The translations under genes were made by a program, and so were the position numbers. This document shows, piece after piece, positions 36,901-53,530 of a stretch of DNA of 64,000 nt; within the stretch, counting starts at the first letter, position 1, and every line of letters starts with the position of its first letter. Source of the stretch: Toxonevra muliebris (taxonomy: Eukaryota; Arthropoda; Insecta; Diptera; Pallopteridae); NCBI GenBank assembly GCA_963691655.1, contig OY829326.1, positions 108,845,388 to 108,909,387 on the forward strand, given 5' to 3'. The notes beneath the pieces are model-generated. The model was not told the origin of the DNA and did no database searches. It worked only from the letters and a program-made list of their open reading frames with translations.

Positions 36901-38400
36901 AGATATATTGTATTAAAAAGTGTAGTTGCACGAGAGGCGTCACATCCACTTATCCAAACCTATTCATTATATTTCACATAATTCCATTGGCAAATAATAC
37001 TTCCATATCAAATCTTAGTACCGTACTAAAAATGCTTCCTGAGATATCCTATAATGAATGATAAATAATGAGCCAAGGAACATCCTTGTATGAAATCGGA
37101 AATTCGTTCCCGAGATGTACACAAAAAAGTATAAGGTGTGTATGGGAGGTGCTACGTCCATACATAAAAACACAGAGTTTTATCATCAATAAATACCAAT
37201 TTCTCACAGTTTCATCTCAATCGGATAAGCAATCTTTATGGTAAGCGATAACATACATTCACACATCGTTGAGTTTTATATATAAAAATTTCGGTTAACT
37301 AAACGATTTTGATAGCAGGGAAGGGTCTTGGGACTAAAAAGCCTCACGAAAAAAAGTTGTTGCAGTACCCCTCTAAAAATGGCCTTTGGTTTATTTTATG
37401 ATGATTTTGAAACCATTCCGGCTTTAGCGATTATCGTCCGCGAGCTGGATCGTTTTGTAAAAAAAAACTCTAAAAATCAACTTTTGTATTAGAAGAAAAT
37501 ATTGAAGGCTATTTTTGACCAAATAAGAGCTCACAAATAATAAATACTTACAAATTATTAAGTTGTTCTACATCAAAATATTAGGAAAAACTGTTAAATT
37601 AAAGTAAACAAATTACGGAATTATTCTACTCTGGTATCAGATTTTAAAAAATAATTCACGCAGAACCCTAGCATTTTTGAATATATATTTTTTGTCCAAA
37701 AGTTTTCCCCTACAAAAGGTAATTTATAGAGTTTTTGTTCAAAATGATCCAGCTCACCGCTAGGTCCGAAATATTTTAGGAGTCATCGTAAAATAAACTG
37801 AGGTTAAATTTTTTGTATGGAGCTTGAGGCACTTACATATGTCGACATGGAGTTTATACGATATTAAATAATTATCACCTACTTATTTATTGCAGATAAT
37901 ATGCTATTGGTACCATCTATATTAGAGATACCTGCATTTTTGATCACTTCGAAAAATTGCATGAACATGGTAAACAGTTTTTAATTTTTATCTTACAGCT
38001 GATTTAATGATAAATTTGTACACGTTTTAGGTAAAATATATAGCATATCAATTGCATAATATCCTTAGTCAAGTTGAACATCCCTCAATATCGGTACAGG
38101 TAAATCAAAGTTGTCAGGGTTAAGTGCAACATAATTTTCCCAATGAATTAATAATCATAATTTTTACTTGGTATTGTAGATACAAAACTTTTCTTTGCAA
38201 ATAATGCATCAGAAAATCAGAATCGATGGTATTGGTATAACAACATTGGATGGTTATATGCTAAGCCGAGTATGCATTTTATGGAAGGACATCCCTAATA
38301 AATAAATACAATTTCTTTGATTTTCTTTCAGGCTTTGGGTTCGGTAACAACATACATGATTTTCTTCATACAATTTATGCCAAAATTTCGAAATCTATAA
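33931..38400 (+). CDS. Gustatory receptor, 381 aa, five exons (Gr8a-like)
   Basis: Exons: 33931-34774, 37896-37969, 38031-38099, 38180-38269 and 38332-38400, all with AG/GT borders and consistent phases (1, 0, 0, 0), ending in TAA. Exon 1 encodes repeated hydrophobic helices. Exon 4 has QNFSLQIMHQKI and GIGITTLDGYMLSR; exon 5 has GSVTTYMIFFIQFMPKF (TY at 366-367), the insect Gr C-terminal signature. It is paralogous to the minus-strand Gr gene: exons 2-5 have the same lengths and the last exon is nearly identical. Intron 1 is 3.1 kb and contains an 879-nt hAT element. The 3' end meets the minus-strand repeat-protein gene tail to tail. Confidence 0.87.
35113..35991. mobile_element. Non-autonomous hAT element with TCGATACTTTT repeats
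   Basis: Perfect 8-nt duplication CTTGCAGG (35105-35112 and 35992-35999). The ends are TAGGGAAATGGTATCGG and its inverse. Both subterminal regions carry many TCGATACTTTT / GAGTACT units. It lies within intron 1 of the plus-strand Gr gene and has no transposase. Confidence 0.85.
36830..37270. repeat. Decayed dispersed repeat
   Basis: It shares wording with 4550-4880 ('atatcaaatcttagtac', 'gtttcatctcaatcgg', 'ctccttgtat'-like text), in the same Gr intron. Class unknown; no terminal structure seen. Confidence 0.35.
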
Positions 38401-38858
38401 GTAAAAAGGATGGAAATTAAAATGCATAAGTTTTGAAATTGTTAACTTTATTTATTATTTTTAATTATCGATACATAAAGCATAAGAAAATCTAAGTATG
38501 TATAAAATTCGTACAATATTTGAGTCTCATTACACTTTTTTATAAAAATTGAAAGAAAAAATATCGTAACTGACATCTGGAGGTAGAAATGTTGTCTAAT
38601 AAATGCATCGACATGTGACGCTTAGGAGTTTAGCATGTGTAATTGATGAATATTCGTTTTTTTTTTCAGAGCATAGTGCATTGGTGTTTCCAGTGTGATA
38701 CAGCGGAATCGGTAGTTTCGAGCGACAAAATTGGTTGCCACTTTATAGTTTACACTAATAGTACTACTCTAACTTAAACAATAATAGAGAGTTATGGTAA
38801 AAGGTAGAAATGCATGTAAAATTTGTACTTATTAATTAAACAGCTTAAAATTTTTATA

Positions 38859-41800
38859 TTAGTCACTCGCATGGACTTCGAAGCCACGAATGCTTTTAAC
38901 TGGATCTGGAAAACGCACAAAATCGTTGAGCATACTGAGAGAATAAACACATGTTATAGTGTCTTTTTCACAAGTCTTTACGTATACTAGACCACGTCTT
39001 ACAAACACATCAGCCAATTGGTTTTGCTTTTTGTATTGCTTAGCGGTTTGGAAAATTACAAGATTCCGTTGTGTAAGATTTTCCTTTACATAAATTGGAG
39101 TATCAACATCGATATTGGGATCAACATTGAATTCGGTATCGCTAGTGGTTTCTGGTTCTTTTTCGGATTTTACAGGTCCTTCACCAATGTCCCAAAATGA
39201 AACATAGTCGTCCATGTCGTCTTCATCGTCAGAAAGACCCCTACGCATAAAACGGGCGTGGGACCGTTTATAGAAGAATTTTTTTTCTGCTAACGCTATA
39301 CGTTCCCTCGCACGAGCACTTGCCCAAAAATCGGCAACTGCACGGGCATCGGCATTGCCTTTCCCGAACCCAAGATGACGTAGCACAAGTTCTTGTTTTG
39401 TACGTTGCGAAAATTTTGCAATTGATAACAAAACAAAGTATGCATCTGCTGGTGTCCAAAGTTTCACAATTATTGGGCGGTGTTTATTGCCTTTGGCTCG
39501 CTTCACTAAAGTGGGCTTGGCTGTGGTGAGGCGATAAATTTTTTGAATTTTGGGTGTAGAAATTTTTAGAGTATTACATAATGCTTTAAAAATCCCATAT
39601 AGATGTTCGTCATCCTCATATGGAACGTTCTCGATTCTAAGTTCGCATGCTGTTGTATAAATTTCCTGCTCAGCTAATTGACGTTGAACTTGTCGCACTC
39701 TTGTGCGCAGATCAGCAATTAGAATCAGCACATGATTCGAATCAACTGCATATCGATTTGTATGTTGCAAAGCAGTTCGGAAAAGACTGCAATGAGATGA
39801 GCATTCCTTTATGGTAATTGGTGAATCGGCGCAGGTGTGCACGCCAGCATGATGTAGCTTAAGTTGTTCATTTACAAGTGCAAGTGAAGCAACTGCCTCC
39901 AAAAATATATATTTATCCGTTGATGTCTCGAGTTCAACAATTATTCCAGTGGGCTTATTTTCACCATCACGAAGACGAGAAATGCTCTGAGGTCTCAGGG
40001 GCGGCAAAAGGTATAAAGCTCCACATAAATTTTCAAACATCTCAAAAAGATCTTCTTGCTTATCAAAAGGAATGCCTTCGATTCTTAATTGGCATGTCGC
40101 GGCATATTTTTCCTGCTCAGCTAATTTATGTAAAATATCTTTGCCATCCGAATCAAATTCTTCTACATCTACATATTCACATTCTGTTATGGTAATAGGT
40201 GAGCCGTCAGAGATATTGAGTTGATCATAATATACCTTAAATTCTTCCTTTGCAATTTGCCTAGATGTCTCCGATGGACTTATAAACAGTATTTTATCCG
40301 ATCGTTTGATAAGATCCATAATAATTACATCGGGTTTATGTTCAGCATCGAACCGACGACCCATTTGTTTAATGTTCAAAGGAAACGGCACTTTTAGTGC
40401 GTCAATTAGTTTCTCACATATCTCAGCAAGATTTTCATTCTCATCATACGGAATGCCTTCGACTTTAAGTCTCACTGGTTTGCTGCATTTACCTATCTGC
40501 CTATCGTAGCGTGACCGCATTTCATCTGGTTTTTCATGTTCCTGTTGCATAGCATCTTCGTTTTTATAAACTTTTATAAAAACTGGAATGTCTTTCTCTT
40601 GTATATTAGATTCAATTTTAAGTTGTTCCCTGGTAAGTTGCAGGTAAGTAGGAATTGAATCTAAAAAGAAAAATGTATGTTGTGGTGCCAAGAGCTCCAC
40701 ATTAATTGTTATATAGTTGATACGAGAAACGTTTTGAATTTTCCAGGGTGACGGAATTTCCAAGGCATTACAAAGGTTTTCAAAAATCAAAGAAAGATTT
40801 TCACGCTCATCATAAGGAACGCCTTCGATTTTCAGGTTCCATTTTATTACCGAATTGTTCGTCCCAGCTTCTTGACGCCAATCTTCGTTTTGAAGTGTTT
40901 GATCTTCATATTGCATAAGAGTTCGGCAAATAATTTTCGGCACTTGATCTTTCTTTACATGATTTGAAGACCCAAGTTGCTTATTAGTATTTTGCGAAAA
41001 TTCATTTACTGATTGCAAAAAGATTTTTTTATCCGTTGGTGTCCAGAGCTCAACTTTAATTACAGTCGACTTATTTCCACTTTCTTTATTTGCAGTTTCG
41101 TGTTGGGGATGTATATTTAGAGTTTTGGGTGGTGAAACTTTTATAGTATCACATATTTTTTTAAAAATATTAGGCTCGTCAGCAGGAAACCCTTCGAGTA
41201 TGAGCTCTACTGCTGCCGAATAATTTTCCTCCTTTGCAAGTTGACGCTGCAGGACTTGGACTTCTTTACGCAAGATATCAATTTGGGTTTTCATATAAAC
41301 TATATCGATTTCTTCTAATGGTAGATCTTTGCGTTGTATATTAGATTTGAATATTTTTCTAGTAGTTAAACATTTATTTATTGTAAATGGTTTGTCGTCA
41401 ATGTTGATGCCAGCATGATACAGTTTGAGTGGTTGTTGTGTACGTTGCATAAAAGAAGCAATTGATTCTAAAAGTAAGATCTTATCGGATCGTGAACAAA
41501 GCTCTACATCAATTACAGTGGGTATATTCTCACAGTCGTAGGCACGATAAATACTTTTCACTTTTATGGGCGAAATCAATAAAACATCGCATATTTTTTC
41601 AAATATCTCAGAAGGATTTTCATGATCGTCGAAAGGAATGTCTTCGATTGTAATCTGGCACGCTATGCCACGAATTTCCTCCTTAGCTAGTTGATCTTCA
41701 AGTTGCTGAGCTGATGGATAGTCCCTTAAAGTAATTGGCCAATCGATATAGAAGCCTAGATGATATGCCTTTAGTGGTTCTGCGGAAGATTGATATTCTC

Positions 41801-42902
41801 GAAATCGATCTGAAAAGTTTAATTTGTCCTCAGCTGTCAAGAACACCAAAATAACATTACCATCTGCGAGGCGACATAATTTACGAATTCTCCCATTCTG
41901 CTGAAATTTTATAGCTCTACAGACTTTTTCAATTACATCTGGAAGATTTTCATTAATCTTAATGGGAATGCCATGGATTATGAGTCTAAATCCAATATTT
42001 TCAAGCTCTAGATTTCTTTGCCTAATAATATGCTGCTCTTGACCAATTAAACTGTCTTTTATATAAATTGGTGTGTTGTTTAACTTGAAACCAGCATGAC
42101 GTAGTTTAAGTTTTTGATTTGTAAGTTTCTGAAATTGAGCAATTGATTCCAAAACGAAGTCTTTATCAGATGGAGTCCAAAGCTCTGCTCTAATTAGAGT
42201 GGGTTTATTGTTTGTGTAGAGACGGGTAATCCTTTGAATTTTTGGTGGTGAAATTTTTATAGTTGCACAAATTTGCTCAAAAATCTCAACAAGATTTTCA
42301 CCCTCTACAAAAGGAATGTCAGCCATTAAAAGTTCGCATGCTGTCGCATAATCTTCTAGCTCAGCAAATTGCTGTTGCACTTCTCTGATATCTCCTCTCA
42401 AGTCATCGATTTGGTATTCAAATTTCCAAATTCTATCCAGAATTATAGCATTATATTGCATAGCTATATAGTAAGGTCCACTTGGTGGTTTAAGGTCGAT
42501 ATGATGAAACAATGTAAGCTTCCTTCGTGCACATTGCGAGAATTTAAAAATTGATTCTAAAAGGAAATTTTTATCCTTTGGAGTACAAAGTTTTGCTATT
42601 ATATCATTTGGGAAATAATTCGGTTGTTTGATTTTTACAACTTCCGTCTTTTCGTTTTCTTCTTTGTTCCCATTGTTAGGACGATAAATTTCTTGAATAT
42701 TCAGTGGCTCAATATTTATAGCACTACAAATCCGATTGAAAATTTCAGATAGTTTTTCATGCTCATCGATCACGATACCGCCGATTCTAAGTTCACATGC
42801 TCTTTCATAAACTTCTGCATAATTTTCCTGATCCGCTGATTGATATTGCTCTCTTTTGATTTCCGGCCATAGGGCAGCAATTTTGATGTTCAAACCATAC
42901 AA
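38859..42902 (-). CDS. Nine-module FP25K/LINE-ORF1p-like repeat protein
   Basis: One uninterrupted frame of 1347 codons. About nine diverged copies of a ~100-residue module begin near residues 36, 188, 306, 415, 565, 688, 810, 937 and 1086. Each has (C/V).L.IEG(I/V)PFD..ENL.EIFE.(I/L)C.AL.I, then a basic (I/V).R(L/I).R.. stretch, then ELWT..DK..FLESIA.F, then L.LRHAG and SPITIKEC. Linkers at about 160-186, 530-560 and 1057-1082 look like coiled coil (e.g. LRKEVQVLQRQLAKEE). After module 9 come an Ala/Arg-rich and acidic insert (about 1180-1265) and a fuller C-terminal part, DTPIYVKENLTQRN to VFVRRGLVYVKT. That block resembles the baculovirus FP25K domain and ORF1-type RNA-binding proteins. 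Module 5 is shortened. The 5' edge abuts a TTCTAG acceptor in frame, so an upstream exon is possible. AATAAA signals lie near 38447-38456. Function unknown; nucleic-acid binding is inferred. Confidence 0.75.
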   Translation of the reverse strand: MYGLNIKIAALWPEIKREQYQSADQENYAEVYERACELRIGGIVIDEHEKLSEIFNRICSAINIEPLNIQEIYRPNNGNKEENEKTEVVKIKQPNYFPNDIIAKLCTPKDKNFLLESIFKFSQCARRKLTLFHHIDLKPPSGPYYIAMQYNAIILDRIWKFEYQIDDLRGDIREVQQQFAELEDYATACELLMADIPFVEGENLVEIFEQICATIKISPPKIQRITRLYTNNKPTLIRAELWTPSDKDFVLESIAQFQKLTNQKLKLRHAGFKLNNTPIYIKDSLIGQEQHIIRQRNLELENIGFRLIIHGIPIKINENLPDVIEKVCRAIKFQQNGRIRKLCRLADGNVILVFLTAEDKLNFSDRFREYQSSAEPLKAYHLGFYIDWPITLRDYPSAQQLEDQLAKEEIRGIACQITIEDIPFDDHENPSEIFEKICDVLLISPIKVKSIYRAYDCENIPTVIDVELCSRSDKILLLESIASFMQRTQQPLKLYHAGINIDDKPFTINKCLTTRKIFKSNIQRKDLPLEEIDIVYMKTQIDILRKEVQVLQRQLAKEENYSAAVELILEGFPADEPNIFKKICDTIKVSPPKTLNIHPQHETANKESGNKSTVIKVELWTPTDKKIFLQSVNEFSQNTNKQLGSSNHVKKDQVPKIICRTLMQYEDQTLQNEDWRQEAGTNNSVIKWNLKIEGVPYDERENLSLIFENLCNALEIPSPWKIQNVSRINYITINVELLAPQHTFFFLDSIPTYLQLTREQLKIESNIQEKDIPVFIKVYKNEDAMQQEHEKPDEMRSRYDRQIGKCSKPVRLKVEGIPYDENENLAEICEKLIDALKVPFPLNIKQMGRRFDAEHKPDVIIMDLIKRSDKILFISPSETSRQIAKEEFKVYYDQLNISDGSPITITECEYVDVEEFDSDGKDILHKLAEQEKYAATCQLRIEGIPFDKQEDLFEMFENLCGALYLLPPLRPQSISRLRDGENKPTGIIVELETSTDKYIFLEAVASLALVNEQLKLHHAGVHTCADSPITIKECSSHCSLFRTALQHTNRYAVDSNHVLILIADLRTRVRQVQRQLAEQEIYTTACELRIENVPYEDDEHLYGIFKALCNTLKISTPKIQKIYRLTTAKPTLVKRAKGNKHRPIIVKLWTPADAYFVLLSIAKFSQRTKQELVLRHLGFGKGNADARAVADFWASARARERIALAEKKFFYKRSHARFMRRGLSDDEDDMDDYVSFWDIGEGPVKSEKEPETTSDTEFNVDPNIDVDTPIYVKENLTQRNLVIFQTAKQYKKQNQLADVFVRRGLVYVKTCEKDTITCVYSLSMLNDFVRFPDPVKSIRGFEVHASD

Positions 42903-45045
42903 ATCGGATTCACCTAGAATTAAAGTTTTTATTTAATGTATGCAAATATATATGTATTTGTGTATATTTATGACTATGCGATCGATTTCTATGTATGTAT
43001 GCACATATATATATAAAAATTTCATATTCGAGAACGACTCATAACACACAAATATTTATAACCTCAAAATTTATCTTCGGTTTTCACTAGACGTGAATCA
43101 AATAAGTTTTTAGAAAATTAAAATATGGATATACCCATATTCTAGAATCCGTTAAAACTGTTACTAATTTCTAGCTGGAATTACAAATCAAAAATATTCG
43201 TATTCTGTAATACAATTAGAATCTAATTTTTGTATTTATAATTATTTGCATTGGATTTTTTTTTCGGATTTGTAAATTCAAGTACGAATAAGAACGGATT
43301 CTGGAATAAGGGGAGAATATTTCACTGCTGATCATCGCAAGTGACAGCATTACGTACGTATGTACATACATACATATCGATTGGATATATTTGAAAAATT
43401 CTTTGCTCTAAATTAAAAATTTTTACTGGTTAATCAATGTTGCTAAAGTTTTTTTCTATACGCTTAGGTTAAAAATTGTTAAGATATAATAAACTAGAAT
43501 TCTTCTACATTTCAGAAAAGTGAGTGGTTTAAAATAGATACATTCTTTTCATAGTTCGTTCGTTCGATTAATTCTTCAGCGAGTAACTGCAGCTTATGCA
43601 TGCAATACTTACGAGTTATGTATGCACATTCGCTTGACTTAATCGTTCATGAAAGGAACGAAAAACGAATGAATGGAATCAATCGATTGCGATTCGAAAT
43701 ACACTTGATTTTATTATTCTTTTATAGTGTGGGAAAAATAAATTCGTGAATAATTAAAAATTATGTTTTTTCCATTATTTCATACAGTATGTGAAAAATA
43801 CATTTGTGAACAATTATGAAATTAAGTTCTTTTCAATCTGTTTGCATTATTTTACAGAATGTTTAAAATACATAAGTGAGCAATGAAAAATACAATTTTT
43901 GTATACTTTTTGCATTTTTGACCAAAAACAACGGGCAGATTATAATGATCAGTACAAGATTTTGAGGTCTTTATATATTTACTTTCTACATTCTTTTGAT
44001 TGTTGTAAGTAGTTTTTAATCATAATGGAACCAATTATCAGTTCAATTCTTTCATTTAATGCCAAAATTAATGAAGAAAAAAATCACTTTGGCTGCAAGC
44101 AGCTGTTCATATCGTATTGAGTTAGACACAAATTTGTCTTACTCTCTGAATTGACTCCATTCTATTCCGACTTTGCTCACTTATTTGCGAATGTTATTTG
44201 TGAAAACGAATTTATTTATTCTTACTCAACTTAATCGTTCTCTTATACTTTTTTCTTGACTTAAAATGCATATAAAGTTTGATTTCTTATTACAAATTAT
44301 TTAAAATACTAGACGTATAGGAAAAATTATTAACACCGTCATTCCATATGAAAACTGTGTGATTAGTAGAGCTTTATGTTACAGAACAACTAATCAATCG
44401 ATTAAGAATATCTACAATTTAATTTCCAGAATTCTGATTCGAGCCACGTTTACATATAATACATAAATGCTTAAGTATATGTACTTATTATTTGAGAACA
44501 AAAGTACTATTGATTACGTATGAAATTTGTGCCCTTAGTTGATGTTAACAAATTTCTCAGTACCTGCTCAAATTCTTTCTACACAAAAAAATAGAAAAAT
44601 CAAAGAGAGAAACTAAAGATTCAAACAAAGAAATTATAAGTGTTAGTAATAAATAAAATAAATAAAACTCCTAGTGGCATTTCATTTTCTTTGTTTTTTA
44701 TTGTGTTAATATATTGAGATAATTAATAATTATTTATGTATATATAAATCTAAAATTATACAGTTTTATTATAAAAGAATAAATGGGCGATTCTCAAATC
44801 AAACAGACGTTTGGCCTTTGGAATACAAGTTAGTTGCCATTTTTTGTTTTTCGTTTTATGTATGTGTTCCCCATATTAAAATTTAAATAATAAAAAATAT
44901 ATAAAATTTAAATACAAAAAGAAGAAACAAAAAAACCACTATGAAGAGGCAACATCTACAATACGCTACGAAATAACACAAACATGCATGACGCTCGCGC
45001 TATACCCTATTCATTGATTTATTATTGTACTTCTCTCTAATATCT
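42903..45045. other. AT-rich intergenic region
   Basis: No coding region is seen. A possible 5' leader exon for the repeat-protein gene could end at a GTAAGT donor on the minus strand near 43605, but this is weak. The right edge holds the 3' UTR of the GPR107 gene; a minus-strand AATAAA at 45023-45018 lies 23 nt past its stop. Confidence 0.4.
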
Positions 45046-49820
<4,775 letters not shown>

Positions 49821-50762
49821 GTTTTTTCTTTAGGTTTTACGCAGGCAATCCTAATTTAGTTTTTCCTTGCGTTGATTGTCGCTAGCTGACGACAGCAAAA
49901 AAAATTTTCCGATTTCCGGTCACTTTTATCCGCGGTAAATTGATTTTTGTTTTCTTCACACAATGAAAATGTTTTTTATGTTTAATTTTTCAATTCTCAC
50001 TTTTTTTCGTTTTTGTTATTTGCTTAGAAAATAATGTATAAGTAAATGAAGAACTCCATGTAGATTTTTCTCCATATCTCAAATGCCAGTGAATAATTTG
50101 ACGCACTGTACAAGCAGCTGATTCTTTGTCAAAGCATTAAAATTATATGGCAATGTATCACAGCATTAGGATTGCCATATTGAAGGTTTTAGTATTCTTA
50201 AATTTCATTGTGTGTAATATTCAAGAGAAAATTATGTTTGAAAAGTTTGACTAAATAAGGAACTATTTAAAATATGTCATTGCTAATATAACATTAAATT
50301 AGAATCAAGTGGGACTCGTTTTAATATAAAGCAACCCTCTCTTTTATTTATTAGGGGTGGATTTTTTTTAAAAAATTTCCCATAGTTCAACTAGGGAAAT
50401 TTTGCTCTACAAATTTTTATTTGATGATTTCTGTTATCTGGTAACAATGATATGGAGTGTATCTTTGATTACCCGAGACACGATCCGATTGGAATTTGAT
50501 TATTTTTTGAAAAGTACTTGCGTTAACCCTTGTGTGTTTTCAAAATTTTCAAATGACCTTGAAGTATTCAGCGCCTTGTTATTTTGGCCTTCACTGTGAA
50601 AAAAGGCTTAGATTTCGCCATAGTCTTCGTTGTCTATATTTAGGCAAAAAACAACATCATTATTTTAGCCTTCACTATGGAAAAATAATAATTGTACAGT
50701 AATTTTGACCCATGCACAGTAACGACAGTAATTAGTGAAAAAATACAGTAATTTGGAAATAT

Positions 50763-51437
50763 TAGGTCCGTTCCCGTACTTTTTGGGTAAAGTCTGGTAA
50801 ACTGAGAGTAAACGAAAAATGCTCTCTCTGATACACAAAAATGCACAAAAGTACGGGAACGCACAAAACCACTTTTCTTGCACGAAACAAAACGTCAAAT
50901 TTTAACGACAGTTAAATTCAAAAAACAAAGTTTCTGTGATATTTAATAAAATAAAAATTGTTAAATCTTACAAGAAAATAAATAAGTAACGAAAAAATTA
51001 AATATAAATTATTCGCCTGTCTACTTTTGTAGAATCTTCAGAAATGGCAGAAGCTTCTACAGCGTCAGAAGTTGAACAGACAATTGCGTCATTAACTTGT
51101 GGAGAATGTAGTTAAAAATTAACTAATATACTATTAATTAAACTTTACCATTTTAAATATCACTTATTTTCTCAAAAATTCTTTATTTATTTATTAATTT
51201 TAAATTTTCAATATATTTTCACAAAAGCAAAACAGCTGATAAATACAAAACAGCTGATTGTTTGACACTTTGAACATTTTTACTCGAAGAAAAAGTGCGG
51301 GCTATTTCGTGCAAAAAGAAGAAGACAATTACTTTCTCATCTCTGCTCTCATTTGCAAGTTTTTTGAGTACGGGAACGCTTTCTGGGCTGTTTTGGGCGA
51401 ACGCGTTCACCCGCGTTGTAGTACGGGAACGGAGCTA
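50763..51437. mobile_element. MITE with TAGGTCCGTTCCCGTACT ends
   Basis: The left end TAGGTCCGTTCCCGTACT and the right end, reversed, TAGCTCCGTTCCCGTACT match at 17 of 18 positions. Extra GTACGGGAACG copies lie inside at both ends. No flanking duplication was resolved; class uncertain. Confidence 0.65.
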
Positions 51438-52594
51438 TTAAGTTTTACTGTAGTTAGAACTTTTCGGTAAAATTATTTTAAATTCTACTACATTCAAAGA
51501 ATAACATCTATAAGCGATTGGATAATTTTTATAAACAAAACGCAGATAAGTTTGAAACACATAAGAAAAATATTCCAAATCCATTTTACTTATTATCTTT
51601 TATATAGGGGAAAGGCTTGCAGGTTGAGACGGGTTTCGTTTTTATGTCCAAAATTTTTTATTACAAAAAATCTCACAGAAAGCTATATACCGTTGCAAAC
51701 GTAATTTCTTGGGCTACACCTTTGCTGCAGAACTATTTTCTGAAAAATTAAAATGTTATGGCCAATTTTCCGAACAAAAATTATTGGCATGCAGGTTGAG
51801 ACAGTCATAGAAATTGAGATAATGTTGGAACAAAAAAAATTATGACGATGAATTTCAAAGTATTATTGTTAATTTATTTATCGTGAAGGCCTCAGCTATG
51901 AAGAAGAGGAAAAAAGATAAGAAATTTCATTGATTTTCATCAGAAAGATCAGCATCAGAGTCACAATTTCGGCAGGTGAAATAACTTCGCGTTATGTTGG
52001 CACTTGTTTCATTCCACGGAATTTGTGCTAGTTGGCTGGGCTGGTAAATTCTTCATACATAATCAGAAATCTACATCCTCATCAGAAAACGACATTTTCT
52101 TTTTTTCGACTGCCCGTGTTTGCTTATTATAAAAGATCAATAGCAATTCCGAACATAAACAAGCATTAAAATGAGGTCTCTGACGTTTTCTCTTCAAAAC
52201 ATATAACGGCACATAATGTCTCAACCTGCATACATCGCCGATGTTTTGGAATGATGTAATATTTTTTCACTATGCAAGATATGTTCAAAATTCCTTCGGA
52301 ATATTAAAATAGAGCAAAAACTGTTGTACGAATGTTATATTTACCTTTTTGCATGGCTTCAATAACTACACTTTTTTTAAGTTTAGAAAATTCTCAAATT
52401 CACTTTTTTCACAAAAATTTTTTGGATATTCTGTTTGAAATATAAGGAATGGCAACAAGTAGGTCTTTCTGTAATGGAAAATTTAATCAGAAATCAGAAA
52501 AGCTGGGCAAAATATGGCACAAAAAAAAAAAGATTGAAAAAAATCCGACAAATTGAAAATAAAAAGAAATTGCTTGAATATTTTGTTCGAATAA

Positions 52595-52775
52595 TTTTAA
52601 TCCAATTAATCAGAATCTTGATTAATCGAATAATTTCAATTTGGATTAATCAAAATCCTGATTAATTAAGTTTAATTAAGTTTGCATTTTGATTAATCAA
52701 AATCTTAATTAATGGAATAATTGAATAATCAAGCATTTTGATTAATCAGATTTCTTGATTAAACGATCAATCGTA
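52595..52775. repeat. GATTAATC-rich repeat
   Basis: TTGATTAATC / GATTAATCAAAAT units recur about eight times within 180 nt in both orientations. The right edge reads CAATCGTACAGCCCTAG, like a transposon terminus, but no matching left end was found. Confidence 0.5.
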
Positions 52776-53403
52776 CAGCCCTAGTAAAAATTGTAGCTTT
52801 ATTTAAAAAAATAGTAATTTATTTTTATTAAAAAGCAATTTGAAATTATAAATGAGTTAATATTGCGTATACACAAATACATATTGATTTCGCATGAAAT
52901 AGGTAGGCGATTAACATATTTTTTTTTTAATAACGCTGTAAGTTTTTGGTTCTGTTAAGTCTTCATTTAACCTTTTATAAAGAACAAATTTTGCTGCCAA
53001 AAATTTATCGGAGTTGGACATTCAGATTGAGACTGAGACTGAGGGAAAACGATGGAATGGGGGGAAATGATGCTTTGAATTAGGGTACTGTTGTAAAATT
53101 TAATATTTTAATGATTTATCGCAATTGTGAGCGTTAAAAATACCATATAAATTACTTAGTATTTGACTAAACCATGAACTAAATGCATTTTGTTAGCTCA
53201 GCTGTGGACAAAAGAATACAAGTCTTTAATACAGAAGTGAATATTTATTCAACTTAAGAATTGTTAAATAATTTCATTATTTATATACAGTTTAAATAAA
53301 ATATAAATCTTTCAGAACAAACAATAAAAAGACTCTTTTAAGAAACTTGAAGAATGAAATTGAAAAATATTTCAATTTAAATTATCTACCATATAAATTA
53401 ATT

Positions 53404-53440
53404 TATATAAATATAAAAAATCAGTGATAAGTATTCAGTA
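53404..53440 (+). promoter_or_regulatory. Core promoter of the 85-aa peptide gene
   Basis: TATATAAA at 53404-53411 is followed by an initiator-like TCAGTA at 53435-53440. The TATA-to-initiator distance of about 32 nt is the fly norm. The start codon is about 95 nt downstream. Confidence 0.5.
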
Positions 53441-53530
53441 AATTGTGTAACTTCAAAATCGAAAGCAGAAACTTTATGAGTTTGCATTAAGAATTAAAAT
53501 ACCATTTCAAACACAAACTAAAAAAAAAAA

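Larger units (their letters stand above)
49821..53403. other. Intergenic region between GPR107 and the cysteine-rich peptides
   Basis: No gene is supported. It contains the TIR element at 50763, a segment at 51610-52240 with facing GCAGGTTGAGAC / GTCTCAACCTGC sequences, and the AT-rich repeat at 52595. Confidence 0.45.

Noticed and set aside
38859..42902. An integrated baculovirus segment
   Set aside because: Only the FP25K-like domain is seen, repeated nine times, with no other viral gene nearby and AT-rich fly DNA on both sides.
52595..52775. CRISPR-like array
   Set aside because: Units are short, in both orientations and without spacers of constant length, in a eukaryotic sequence.
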